Origin: a virus
IMG/VR virus record: IMGVR_UViG_3300051212_000027
Coordinates: 1-34,016 of that record
Reading direction: 5' to 3' (one strand)
DNA: 34,016 nt
Position numbers and translations under genes: made by a program. The notes beneath the pieces were generated by a model, which saw only the letters and a program-made list of their open reading frames with translations, was not told the DNA's origin and made no database searches. Below are positions 22,384 to 30,819 of the stretch, piece after piece. Within the stretch, counting starts at the first letter, position 1; every line of letters starts with the position of its first letter.

Positions 22384-23211
22384 TTACAGGTTGTTGACCT
22401 GTGTGACGGTACAAATGACCGAGGGAATCGCAGGCCATACGCTTGTGGCGCTGGCTGCGTGCAGTATAACTTCCGTGTCATCCGTCGCCCACATCAACTC
22501 AACATAGTTGGTGGGTTCTAACTGAATGACAAAATTCCATGCCGCCACCGTTTCTGCGGCTGTGCCTTGTATGGCCACCTTGCTCGCGGTATTTGGCACA
22601 TTGGTGCCGTTTTTGCGTAGCCAAATATGGATGGTTCCCGTTGCACCCGACTTTTTGTCTAGCTGCGCCGAAAACTGAATGTTGTATACGCCTTGTTCGT
22701 CTACAACGAGACGCGAGGTAGGCGAGCCAATGCTGACACCGTTAGCCGCGTCCGTCGTGTTGAACGTCATGGCGTAGGCAGTATTGATGGACGCTGCTTC
22801 TTGCGTGGTCGTGTCGCTAAACGCACCGTAATGCAGAATCGGCACCGAGCGACCAAAGCCTTGCAGTTCTTCCCATAGCGTGTTGCTCACGGCATAAAAC
22901 AGAGCCGAACAATCGGGGTTGACCGTGCCAGAGCCTGCGCTGTTGATGCTGCTATTGGCGTCGTATGGGTAAACCTTAAGCGCATTTGCCCCGCCGTTAC
23001 GCACGATGATGGTTTCGCCCATCTCGGTCTGCGGCAGCTTAACGCCTGCACCCGATCCGGTCGTGGTGACGTTGTTGTAGACGTAGGTCAATTGCGTGGC
23101 ATCGCCTGCCGAGGTGCCAGCAGCCGTCACCGCAGCGTTACCGTCTCCGCAAATAGATACCGTGGAGAGTTGGTTAACGCCCGATCCCAATACTCGGGAG
23201 GGGATTGCCAT
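22384..23211 (-). CDS. Beta-rich virion protein with C1q-like C-terminal domain
   Basis: 275 aa. The N-terminal half (GDGNAAVTAAGTSAGDATQL, then MGETIIVRNGGANALKVYPYDANSSINSAGSG) is a beta-rich surface-like module. The C-terminal half (GVYNIQFSAQLDKKSGATGTIHIWLRKNGTNVPNT...VIQLEPTNYVELMWATDD) resembles a jelly-roll domain often found in phage head-decoration or fibre proteins. The start ATG overlaps the preceding stop (TAATG). Likely a capsid or tail surface protein; the exact location is unknown. Confidence 0.68.
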   Translation of the reverse strand: MAIPSRVLGSGVNQLSTVSICGDGNAAVTAAGTSAGDATQLTYVYNNVTTTGSGAGVKLPQTEMGETIIVRNGGANALKVYPYDANSSINSAGSGTVNPDCSALFYAVSNTLWEELQGFGRSVPILHYGAFSDTTTQEAASINTAYAMTFNTTDAANGVSIGSPTSRLVVDEQGVYNIQFSAQLDKKSGATGTIHIWLRKNGTNVPNTASKVAIQGTAAETVAAWNFVIQLEPTNYVELMWATDDTEVILHAASATSVWPAIPSVICTVTQVNNL

Positions 23212-23987
23212 TAGGCTGCCATCGCGCGTTCGCGCCTGACACGCAGAATCTCTGCAATCAGACCGGGGCCGTGAGCCTCAATGTTGACATCGCCCATGAC
23301 CTCGTAAATTTTCTGGAACTCATTGGCTTGCTGGGCCATAGCAAGGTTGCAGTTGAACTTCTTGCCGGTCGGGCCGCCTACCCAGATGTCTATGGTTTGG
23401 CCTGCCTTGTCGCCGGTGAACCGCTTTACGCCGTCAGCACGGTTGCAGGAGTCATAGCCGTATAGCGTGAAATGTCGGAATCCGAGGATGTAGCCGATGT
23501 TGATGGCTCGCAATCCTGATGTGGTGCCGCCGCCAATAGCAAGTTTTCCGGGGCCGATAGCCTGCATCTCTGGGCCTTCTGCCCATGAGTGCCACAGCAG
23601 CACCTTATGATCTTTGAGGTAATCAAACGTCTTCGGTGGGCAGCGTGACGAGGGCATATACACCGTGTGCTTGTTCAGCCGCTGTATGCCGCTTGTACGG
23701 TCACGCGGGTCAAGGTTGACCCACAGGTCGGGGTTGACCCCGTTCTCCACCAGAAAGTCGTGTGCGGCCTTGATAGCCACAATCGGGCGACCGGCTCGGC
23801 GGTGCGCCTTAATCTCGTCAATGTAATTGGGCATAGACCACCCGCTCGCCACCAACACCATGTTGCCATCGTGCTTGATGGGAGCGAGGGTCAGTTCTGG
23901 TAAACCACGGCCAAGCGCCGAGCGGATATTGGAACAAAGTTCCTCTGCCGTACCCGCCGCTTGAACCGTGATTTCCAGAGGTTGCAT
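23211..23987 (-). CDS. DUF115/MptE-like protein
   Basis: 258 aa. Blocks MVLVASGWSMPNYIDEI (Rossmann-type start near residue 48), PIVAIKAAHDFLVENGVNPDLWVNLDPRD, GGGTTSGLRAINIGYILGFRHFTLYGYDSC and KKFNCNLAMAQQANEF match the DUF115 family. That family includes archaeal MptE pyrophosphokinase and the Maf flagellin glycosylation proteins. In phages such genes are seen near capsid genes; a role in sugar transfer or surface modification is plausible but not shown. Its ATG lies 2 bases after the upstream stop, with no strong ribosome site, so coupling is likely. Confidence 0.78.
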   Translation of the reverse strand: MQPLEITVQAAGTAEELCSNIRSALGRGLPELTLAPIKHDGNMVLVASGWSMPNYIDEIKAHRRAGRPIVAIKAAHDFLVENGVNPDLWVNLDPRDRTSGIQRLNKHTVYMPSSRCPPKTFDYLKDHKVLLWHSWAEGPEMQAIGPGKLAIGGGTTSGLRAINIGYILGFRHFTLYGYDSCNRADGVKRFTGDKAGQTIDIWVGGPTGKKFNCNLAMAQQANEFQKIYEVMGDVNIEAHGPGLIAEILRVRRERAMAA

Positions 23988-23989
23988 CG

Positions 23990-24466
23990 TTAGAAGCCCA
24001 CGACGCCCGTCGCAACGTGCGGGTAGCCCGCAACGCAGGTCAGAGCGGTAGCACCCGACGCCGTGGTAAGGGCAACGATGCCCTCCACCAGACCGCCGGT
24101 TACCGTGGCGTCATCCAACGTTCCCGCCGTGGCCGTCGTAAAGAGCGGCACAGCCGGGAGGCACGATGCGGCAAGGTTCACAACCGGCTTACCGCCGATC
24201 TGCACCCAACCGTAGGAACCCGACGCAATGGAAGCCTGTGCAAAGCCGATGACTTTGCTGTTGGCCGAATTGGTCGTGGTCAACGGGACAACGGTGTTGT
24301 CGCCCTTCACGGACACCGCCATGTAAGTGCTAACGGTTGACGCCGCCTGCACATACACAGCCTGACCGCCGTCATCCAAGTTCACGGTCGTGCCGGTCTT
24401 GAACGAAGGGGAAGTGTCGGTGTAGGTCAGAGCAACGCCGATCAGATTACTCGTAGAAATAGCCAT
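23990..24466 (-). CDS. Head decoration protein candidate, 158 aa
   Basis: Small Ala/Thr/Val/Gly-rich beta protein immediately downstream of the major capsid gene. The segments LTYTDTSPSFKTGTTVNLDDGGQAVYVQAAS and GSYGWVQIGGKPVVNL are typical of capsid decoration proteins found after the capsid gene in many phages. The ribosome site AGGAGTAACG precedes ATG 24466. The decoration role is inferred from position and size. Confidence 0.65.
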   Translation of the reverse strand: MAISTSNLIGVALTYTDTSPSFKTGTTVNLDDGGQAVYVQAASTVSTYMAVSVKGDNTVVPLTTTNSANSKVIGFAQASIASGSYGWVQIGGKPVVNLAASCLPAVPLFTTATAGTLDDATVTGGLVEGIVALTTASGATALTCVAGYPHVATGVVGF

Positions 24467-24480
24467 GTTGCGTTACTCCT

Positions 24481-25500
24481 TTAGTCAATCAACACGCCTT
24501 GGAACTGACTACCCGAGCAGGTCAAATTGCCGGCCCAGCCAATCAATTTCACAATGGCATCTTGGTTAACGGCCTGTCGCTCGCCGCCAATCGGCACAAA
24601 GTTACGATCTTTGTGCGGACGGAAGTGCAGGTACTTGGTGTTGAGGAACCACATATGGTTCGCGTTGCCCGAGCCGCTGTTATACGACGAGGAACCGATA
24701 CCACCGTCCAGCACAACGTCAGACGCCATGCCAGCGCCGTAGTACTTGAGCGAAGCAAAGCCCGCGCCCGCCAAGCCAGAACCTGACTCGGTGATACGCT
24801 GGATGGCCTGCAACGACTGCAAGTAGTAACGGTAGTAGTTGTTGTCAGCAACGATCAGGTCAGGCTTGTCGGTGCCACGAACGAGCTGGACAGCAAGAGC
24901 GTCCATGTAGCCCTGAATCGTGGTGGACGACACAACGCCCGAGCCGCTGACCGACGCATCAAACACCTTGGACTGCCAGAACGACCAAACAGCGCGGTTG
25001 ATGCCGCCGTAGGTGCCGGTAGTCGGGTCATCGGGAACAGCCGCAGCAAGACCCGTGAGGTTCTTACCCGCGTTGCCCGTGCCGTCGCCGTACAGGTCGC
25101 CCGAGATGCGGTTAGCAAGCTGGGCTTCCGCAACTTCCATGCGACCGTCAAGAAGGTCAATGATGGCCTCCTTGCCCGAGTTCTGGATCATCTCCAGACC
25201 CGAAATGGTCACGGCAGAAGCGTACTGCGTGATGCTGAACTGCGCCGACGAAATCGGGCTGTTCTGGCCGACGTTCAACACCTCGTATCCCGAGTAGGAA
25301 TTCGTGTTGTTGGTGGTCGGATCGTTGTACATGATTTCTTGCAAAATCACGTTACCGCCCGAGAACGTCTTGACGTTCCCGCGCTCCTTGAGGCGACGAA
25401 GCAACGCGTTGTTGTTCGTCACGTTGTCAGCGAGTTCACCGCTACGGCTCTGAATAGTCGTGGCAATGATGTCGCTGATGCTTGAGTTGGCAAATGCCAT
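24481..25500 (-). CDS. Major capsid protein
   Basis: 339 aa. Beginning MAFANSSISDIIATTIQSRSGELADNVTNNNALLRRLKERGNVKTFSGG and continuing VILQEIMYND, SAQFSITQYASAVTISGLEMIQNSGKEAIIDLLDGRMEVAEAQLANRISGDLYGDGTG. The N-arm, long spine-like helix and later GIGSSSYNSGSGNANHMWFLNTKYLHFRPHKD are typical of HK97-fold capsid proteins of short-tailed phages. A strong ribosome site AGGAGTAATCAA precedes the ATG. It is located between scaffold candidate and decoration candidate. Confidence 0.88.
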   Translation of the reverse strand: MAFANSSISDIIATTIQSRSGELADNVTNNNALLRRLKERGNVKTFSGGNVILQEIMYNDPTTNNTNSYSGYEVLNVGQNSPISSAQFSITQYASAVTISGLEMIQNSGKEAIIDLLDGRMEVAEAQLANRISGDLYGDGTGNAGKNLTGLAAAVPDDPTTGTYGGINRAVWSFWQSKVFDASVSGSGVVSSTTIQGYMDALAVQLVRGTDKPDLIVADNNYYRYYLQSLQAIQRITESGSGLAGAGFASLKYYGAGMASDVVLDGGIGSSSYNSGSGNANHMWFLNTKYLHFRPHKDRNFVPIGGERQAVNQDAIVKLIGWAGNLTCSGSQFQGVLID

Positions 25501-25523
25501 TTGATTACTCCTTCATCAGTTAA

Positions 25524-26531
25524 TTACAAACGCGACTCTGTTTCGGAAAATGCTTCCTCTAGGAGTGCGCGACGATTTGCCGCCTTGGGAGCCGTGTTCA
25601 CGCCGGGTGTGGCGCTTCTGACACTCACCGCTGCTGCTCTGGCCGCTTTCGCAGCCTTATTGGCCTCTTTGGCTTGCTTGGCAGCGATTTCGGCCTGTTG
25701 GGCCTTGCTCACCTGCTCAAACAAGTTAGGGTCAAGTCTGATGGCCTTCTCATAGGCTTCATCCAACGTCTGCGCCATTCCACTCTGTAGGAGTTGGATC
25801 ATCGCCGGTCGGACGTCCTCAAAATGCTCGGCCTTCAAACTAAATTGGTTGATCTCGTTCAGCAGGGTCTGGTTTTCCACCATCTCCTGCTGTTGTTTCC
25901 AGCCCATGACCTCGCCACGGACTTTGTTCAATTCGTTTTGCAACTGCCACACCATCGGGTCAACCGATTGCGGTGCTGCCTGACCCTGTTGGGCAGGCTG
26001 GCCTTGCATTGCACCAAGGTTGATGCCGTAGGACTGCGCCAGTTGATAGAAATACTGCAACTTGGCTTGCGGGTCGCTGTTACGCAGTTTGTGGTCGGCG
26101 TCCATCAACGCAGCCACAGCCTTGTCAGGCGTTAGCCCCAACCCCTGTATCGTTTGCATATACGGGGAGATGGCTTCCTGCATCGCATCGGCAAATTGCG
26201 CCTTGGAGAGCAGCGGTTCCACGCCCGCACGCATCTGCTCCTCACGCTGCCATGCGTATTCCTGCATCTTGGGGTCGGCTCTCTGCCAAACCTCGTGATA
26301 ATCCTTTTTCCACGACGCCGGCGGACGCTTCCAGACGGGCGGTTCTTCCTCCACCTGCGGTTCTTCAGCGGGTTCTGCTGCTTTCGGCGTAGCAAAACGC
26401 CCCTTGCCGTCACGGGCAACGGGTTCTATCGGTTCGCCACGCTCTGCCGCTTCTAAACTCTGCTCAAGAATCGCTCGGCGGTCTACGACATCAGCCTGTG
26501 GGGCTTCATCTCGTTTAATCTGCTCGTCCAC
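25524..26531 (-). CDS. Scaffold-like protein, 335 aa
   Basis: Starts at GTG 26531 behind GGAGAGG; a longer reading would overlap the upstream gene. The first ~75 residues are acidic and disordered, with a basic GKGRFATPK strip. Then come helical segments (PPASWKKDYHEVWQRADPKMQEYAWQREEQMRAGVEPL), a Gln-rich linker, and a long C-terminal Ala/Lys coiled coil (AQQAEIAAKQAKEANKAAKAARAAAV). The 'PPASWK..hxxW..adPk.Qey' block is characteristic of phage scaffold-type proteins next to capsid genes. It should help capsid assembly and then leave. Confidence 0.75.
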   Translation of the reverse strand: MDEQIKRDEAPQADVVDRRAILEQSLEAAERGEPIEPVARDGKGRFATPKAAEPAEEPQVEEEPPVWKRPPASWKKDYHEVWQRADPKMQEYAWQREEQMRAGVEPLLSKAQFADAMQEAISPYMQTIQGLGLTPDKAVAALMDADHKLRNSDPQAKLQYFYQLAQSYGINLGAMQGQPAQQGQAAPQSVDPMVWQLQNELNKVRGEVMGWKQQQEMVENQTLLNEINQFSLKAEHFEDVRPAMIQLLQSGMAQTLDEAYEKAIRLDPNLFEQVSKAQQAEIAAKQAKEANKAAKAARAAAVSVRSATPGVNTAPKAANRRALLEEAFSETESRL

Positions 26532-26532
26532 G

Positions 26533-26880
26533 TTAGCCTCTCCTGTGGGGATTGGTGAAATTGGCTTGTTGGCGCAGGTCGCGCAGTATGCGATCTGCTT
26601 GCTCATTGGTCAGTCGGGTGTTGACCATGTGCTTAATGCGCTCAAGGCGCGTGTCTACCGGCTTTTCGCGCCGAACGTGCTTGCTCGGGTCTTCATTGCC
26701 GACCTCAATGCAGTTGTTGGCCTTGAGGTGGCGTCGGTGTTCCGAGCGTGAGGTGACCATTTTGCCGTCAATCATGCTTTTGTACGGCACGATGTCGGGC
26801 ATGACGTAGTGATAACGCCCCTTGGCGTCCCTCTTACGCTCTACAAACTCGCCGTCTATGAAAACGTAGGTGCGTTTCAT
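26533..26880 (-). CDS. Conserved small phage protein beside portal, 115 aa
   Basis: Basic protein with MKRTYVFIDGEFVERKRD, YHYVMPDIVPYKSMIDGKMVTSRSEHRRHLKANNCIEVGNE and a C-terminal helix (DTRLERIKHMVNTRLTNEQADRILRDL). It belongs to a conserved family found between portal and scaffold genes in many short-tailed phages; the function is unknown to me. Linked by a four-base overlap to the portal gene. Confidence 0.7.
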   Translation of the reverse strand: MKRTYVFIDGEFVERKRDAKGRYHYVMPDIVPYKSMIDGKMVTSRSEHRRHLKANNCIEVGNEDPSKHVRREKPVDTRLERIKHMVNTRLTNEQADRILRDLRQQANFTNPHRRG

Positions 26881-28898
26881 TGCTCAAATGAGGGTGTTGG
26901 CATGGTTTTGCCCATCTGCGCGATGATGAGCTTGGTCTGGGCGTCAAGGTCAGCCTTGTAACGGTCAGCAGCCTGCTTCTGTTGCAGTTCTGCCGCCTTC
27001 AAGCGTGCCTCAAAGTCCATCTTCTGCTGCTCCATCGCCATCTTGGCTTGGTTACGCAGTTGTTCCATTTGCATCTCATGCTGCAACTTGGCTTGCGTGA
27101 GCGCAGATTCCATCTGCATCTTGGACGCTTCCATTTGACCCTTGGCCTGCAACTCGGCTTGCTTGCCTTGCTGCTCACCATCAGGCTGCTGTTGGGCGGC
27201 GGCCTGCTGCAACTGCTGCAACGTGGAATCAATCTGCCCCTCAATCGGTCGTGCGGCCTTAAACGCCTGCATACCAAAGCGCAGCAACTCCATCATCATC
27301 GGCACCATCTGCGGGCTGGCCTGCCCGACCGGCAGGGCTTGTGCAAGGAAGCCACCAAATGCCTGCAAAAACTGCATACGGTCTTGCTTCATCTGGTTCT
27401 CGTCCAGCATCACAAGGCTGTCAGCAGCAATGTCCACGCGGAAGTTACGCAGCGGCTTGTCTTTCAGCAGTTCCAGCGCCTGCGGGATCAACTGTTGATC
27501 CGCTGGCGACATCTGCCCCGCAGCGGCGTAGGCAAGGATCGTCTCGGGCTGGTAATGGCGGCACATAACCTGTGCTTTAAGGCGTATCAATTCAGAGGCG
27601 TAGAGGGCTACGTCCTCCTGCATGGAACGCAGTCTCAATCCCGCGTATTGCCCTTTGATTTGTTGCGCCGTTGCAGTCTCCGACGCGAAGGATGTCCCAC
27701 GGATGATGTCCGAGATACCCGTGATTTCGTAGATTTGGGACTTGATGTCCTCTCTTGCTCGGTAACAGTTGAGGAGGGCGTTGGCGAGCGTGTCCAGCGG
27801 GAGAAGGTCAATGCTGCCTTTAAGGCCGCCTTTCTCGCTGAAAGCCATCCACTTATCAACTGGAATAAGCGCATTGTTGTCGCCCTCCGTCATGAGCCGT
27901 TGCAGCGCAGGCTGGCTGGCGTCGTACACGCCACGCACACGCAGCGCCTTCACCAAACCATCAATGCGGTCAGACAGGATGTCCAACTCCATTGCCTGAT
28001 CTTGGTACAGCAGGAAATCAGGCACCGGCACCAGCGTGTCGCTAGTCGTCGTGGCAAAGAGCGGTTTCGGGCAAGGGAAGAATCCCTCAAGGCCGAGCGG
28101 ATCATCACGAACGTCAATAATCTGCGGCATCCCCTTGCAGAACCAGTAAACCTTCTGGGTTTCCTTGTCCCACAGTTCACAAATCTTGGCACGGTTGTAA
28201 GTGCGCTTGGCCTCGTTGTAAGCGTTCAGCGGCTCTGGGCCTTGGTCTAGCGGAATCTTCCGCGCCATCTCGTCGCCAAACCGCTCTGCCAGCGCCTCGC
28301 GGCTCATGTACACCCAGCGCCATACGCAGGTGACTTCTTCCCATGTGCGAGCCTGTGAGTGGCCGAAATCACGCCAATGGACGTAATCGGTCGGGGCGCA
28401 CTCGTACTCAATCTGCTCTAGGTTAGGCGGCGCACCCTCACCCTGTTCAATGTTAGAGGTGATGGATACGCCATCGTCCTCAATGCCGATGGGAGCAACG
28501 TGCGGCTCATAGCGCACCCATGCCGTGCCACGCCCACCGAGAAAGCGATCCTCCACGCTGTAGGACATGGTGGAGCGAAAATCGGGGTAATGCTCAATCT
28601 CAAAGTCAATGGCCCGTTCAAGGAGCAAACCCGCCACGCGGCCTACCGGGTCATTGTCACCAAACCGGCGCGATACGTCGGCTTTCGGGAGCTTGGCGTA
28701 GACGGCAGGCTTTAGCGTCTGGACGTTTGACCAAAGGATGTTAAAGCGAGCGGCCTCGTTGCCACCCTGCCCACGGCTATCGTCGCGGTAACGCTTAACG
28801 ATCTTCTTGGTACGGGCCTGCCATTTGGCAAACTCGTTGTCGTACTGCGCGATAGTACGGAGATACTTTTCCAGTTCCGGTTGCAGTACGCCTTCCAT
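26877..28898 (-). CDS. Portal protein
   Basis: About 673 aa from ATG 28898. The N-terminal part has EVxxRYRDDSRG-like and NILWSNVQTLKPAVYAKLPKADVSRRFGD, followed by long helices with VEDRFLGGRGTAWVRYEPH and WRDFGHSQARTWEEVTCVWRWVYMSREAL, all hallmarks of podovirus portal proteins. The C-terminal ~130 residues are Gln/Ala/Met-rich (QAELQAKGQMEASKMQMESALTQ), a coiled-coil barrel as in P22-type portals. It forms the dodecameric DNA gate. It lies two bases after the preceding stop. Confidence 0.9.
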   Translation of the reverse strand: MEGVLQPELEKYLRTIAQYDNEFAKWQARTKKIVKRYRDDSRGQGGNEAARFNILWSNVQTLKPAVYAKLPKADVSRRFGDNDPVGRVAGLLLERAIDFEIEHYPDFRSTMSYSVEDRFLGGRGTAWVRYEPHVAPIGIEDDGVSITSNIEQGEGAPPNLEQIEYECAPTDYVHWRDFGHSQARTWEEVTCVWRWVYMSREALAERFGDEMARKIPLDQGPEPLNAYNEAKRTYNRAKICELWDKETQKVYWFCKGMPQIIDVRDDPLGLEGFFPCPKPLFATTTSDTLVPVPDFLLYQDQAMELDILSDRIDGLVKALRVRGVYDASQPALQRLMTEGDNNALIPVDKWMAFSEKGGLKGSIDLLPLDTLANALLNCYRAREDIKSQIYEITGISDIIRGTSFASETATAQQIKGQYAGLRLRSMQEDVALYASELIRLKAQVMCRHYQPETILAYAAAGQMSPADQQLIPQALELLKDKPLRNFRVDIAADSLVMLDENQMKQDRMQFLQAFGGFLAQALPVGQASPQMVPMMMELLRFGMQAFKAARPIEGQIDSTLQQLQQAAAQQQPDGEQQGKQAELQAKGQMEASKMQMESALTQAKLQHEMQMEQLRNQAKMAMEQQKMDFEARLKAAELQQKQAADRYKADLDAQTKLIIAQMGKTMPTPSFEQ

Positions 28899-28900
28899 GA

Positions 28901-29203
28901 TCAGGCCGTGAAGAATCCGACAGCCATAACCGCAAGCCCTGCGCCGGTCGTGATCGCCCACGGGCCGGTAGCCGAGGCGGCGTTGACTTCAATGCTGTAG
29001 ACGCCGACCGGGGTGTTGGCAGCCATCGTCAGGACGGTCGTGCTGCCGTCCAAAACGCTTAACGTGCTGCTGCCGGTCGTCGTGACCGTAACCACGATGC
29101 GATGAAGGTAGTCACCCACGGCACCTGTGCCACCGAGTACCTGTGCGGTCTGCGAGGCGGCTACTGTCTCGTAGGGGTAACGATTCGGGCTGACAATGCT
29201 CAT
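28901..29203 (-). CDS. Small beta-rich virion protein, 100 aa
   Basis: ATG 29203 has an upstream GGAGAGCAAGGA and overlaps the terminase stop by four bases (ATGA). The sequence begins MSIVSPNRYPYETVAASQTAQVLGGTGAVGDYLHRIVVTVTTTGSSTLSVLDGSTTVL. It is Thr/Val/Gly-rich and beta-structured, resembling small virion proteins commonly placed between terminase and portal genes. Its location in the particle is unknown. Confidence 0.65.
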   Translation of the reverse strand: MSIVSPNRYPYETVAASQTAQVLGGTGAVGDYLHRIVVTVTTTGSSTLSVLDGSTTVLTMAANTPVGVYSIEVNAASATGPWAITTGAGLAVMAVGFFTA

Positions 29204-30540
29204 ATCCTTGCTCTCCTTGTCGTCGTGCGGTCGTGAACCGCCCACATATCGTTCAACGTGACTGTGTTCTGCGGCCCCACCATCAGCGGCTTGACCTCTG
29301 GCGCTGGGGGCTTGTCAGCGACTTCACTCCATGATACCGCAACCATTCTAAATGCGTCACTAGGGTGTGATGTCCAATCGTGGCGCGGTGACTGACGATA
29401 GGCTTTCTTGTCCTCGTCGTATTCGCGTTGGTATTGGCGTAACGCCTCAATGCCATCGCTGCACTTGGTCGCATCAAACCACACGCGCGGCAGCATCATG
29501 CGAACCGCTTGGATGCCTGACTGCACACCGATGTCGGGGACAACGGCAAGTTTGGCGATGTCCAGTTGCGCGGCAAGTTGTTCCACGATACTGCGCCCGG
29601 TCTGTAAGCTTTTTGCCCGAGCGTCGTGCGGTAGGTAGTGCTTGGCATAGCGGTACGGCTTGTTGCGTACCACATCAGCAATAGTATGGATGTCCTCGCC
29701 CGAGACGGCGTAAAAGTCTATAACGCGCACCTCACCACGGGCGACCTGATAAAACCAAATGGCCGTGTCGTCGCGGAAACCCAAGTCCCAACCCGTATAC
29801 ACAGGCAGATTTGGGTCGTATGGCACGCTGGTGATGCGGCCCTGATCCTGCGCTTCTCGCATTTCTTTTCCAAAAAAAGCGCCGAGGATTGCCGCTTCAA
29901 ATGAGCATTCGTACTCCTGTAAGTACTGATCCTCGGCCAACTGCGCTTTTGCGGCGGCTAGCTCTGTCGCCGGGAGAAGCCCGCTGGTTGACGCGGGTAA
30001 GCGCAACAGGAACCACTCGCTAGGGAGACGAGTGGCGGTATCGTAAATTTCCCAGAACTGGTTTTTGCCTTTCGGTGTACCGCCAAAAACGCACCAGCCC
30101 TGTTTGTCCGACAAAGACGCTCTCAACACGTTCCCGAATACGCTCGGCTTAAAATCACCGTACTCGTCAAGGTATAGCCCCGAGAATCCAAGACCGCGCA
30201 TAGCGTCGGCATTGTCGGCACCAAACAGGCGTATCTGACTTCCGTTGATGAGCGTAATAGTCAGTTCTTGCTCGTTGATGGACTGCACGATGGGGTGTGC
30301 GCCGTCCTTGAAGTACTGCCATGCCACGGCCTTTGCTTGACTGCGGTAGGGGGCGACGTAGCCGAACAACCCGTAAGGCTGCTGATACATCGCAGCAGCA
30401 CGAATCATGTCGTTGACGGCGGCGACCGTCTTACCTGCGCGGCGGTGTGCGACAAGGCAAGCCCAGCGTTTAGTGCGCTCATGGAACGGCATGAACGCCT
30501 TGCGTGGGCGGTAGGGCAGAATTATTCGGGAGCCATCCAT
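29200..30540 (-). CDS. terL: Terminase large subunit
   Basis: 446-aa packaging motor. Walker A is HRRAGKT at residues 32-38; Walker B is LYLDEYGD with D125 and E126. A coupling motif GGTPKGKNQFWE (about 163-174) follows. The C-terminal RNase H-like nuclease shows YTGWDLGFRDD (about 241-251) and HPSDAFRM near residue 400. These features are diagnostic. Start ATG 30540 overlaps the preceding small gene by 19 bases. It docks on the portal and drives DNA into the head. Confidence 0.95.
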   Translation of the reverse strand: MDGSRIILPYRPRKAFMPFHERTKRWACLVAHRRAGKTVAAVNDMIRAAAMYQQPYGLFGYVAPYRSQAKAVAWQYFKDGAHPIVQSINEQELTITLINGSQIRLFGADNADAMRGLGFSGLYLDEYGDFKPSVFGNVLRASLSDKQGWCVFGGTPKGKNQFWEIYDTATRLPSEWFLLRLPASTSGLLPATELAAAKAQLAEDQYLQEYECSFEAAILGAFFGKEMREAQDQGRITSVPYDPNLPVYTGWDLGFRDDTAIWFYQVARGEVRVIDFYAVSGEDIHTIADVVRNKPYRYAKHYLPHDARAKSLQTGRSIVEQLAAQLDIAKLAVVPDIGVQSGIQAVRMMLPRVWFDATKCSDGIEALRQYQREYDEDKKAYRQSPRHDWTSHPSDAFRMVAVSWSEVADKPPAPEVKPLMVGPQNTVTLNDMWAVHDRTTTRRARI

Positions 30541-30761
30541 CCGATCTGTACCTTGACCGGGCCGTTGTTCTCGCCTGTAACCTCTTGCCGCGCCAAGTCA
30601 GGCGCTACCTTCTTGAGCAGTATTTCGGCTGCCTTGATCTGCGTAGGCGACATTTCGGCCTCGCCCATAGCGTGTTCGTGAAGCCGCGAGACAAGGTGTG
30701 TGGCCTTGATGCGTAACTTCCACTCGTCTCGCAAGGTCGTATGTATTTTCCGTGCTGCCAT
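30522..30761 (-). CDS. Small terminase subunit candidate, 79 aa
   Basis: Short helical protein directly before terL. It contains RLHEHAMGEAEMSPTQIKAAEILLKKVAPDL, a pattern common in small phage proteins described as TerS-like. It is shorter than usual TerS and could be only its DNA-binding part. The start ATG 30761 has no Shine-Dalgarno; a small inverted repeat occupies that place. A late promoter candidate lies upstream (30791-30819). Confidence 0.6.
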   Translation of the reverse strand: MAARKIHTTLRDEWKLRIKATHLVSRLHEHAMGEAEMSPTQIKAAEILLKKVAPDLARQEVTGENNGPVKVQIGWMAPE

Positions 30762-30764
30762 GTC

Positions 30765-30819
30765 GTTGTTTTAACACAACATTTAGAAAGATACTATTTC
30801 CGATTGATTAGCTCATCAA
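30765..30819 (-). promoter_or_regulatory. Candidate late promoter with palindrome before terS
   Basis: Minus-strand TTGATG (30814-30819), 17 bases, TAGTAT (30791-30796). The predicted leader contains the inverted repeat GTTGT-N6-ACAAC (30765-30780) just before the terS candidate ATG. The palindrome has no following T tract, so it is more likely an operator or a translation-blocking hairpin than a terminator. Confidence 0.4.

Noticed and set aside
30765-30780. Terminator upstream of terS candidate
   Set aside because: The stem is only five pairs and no T tract follows in either direction.
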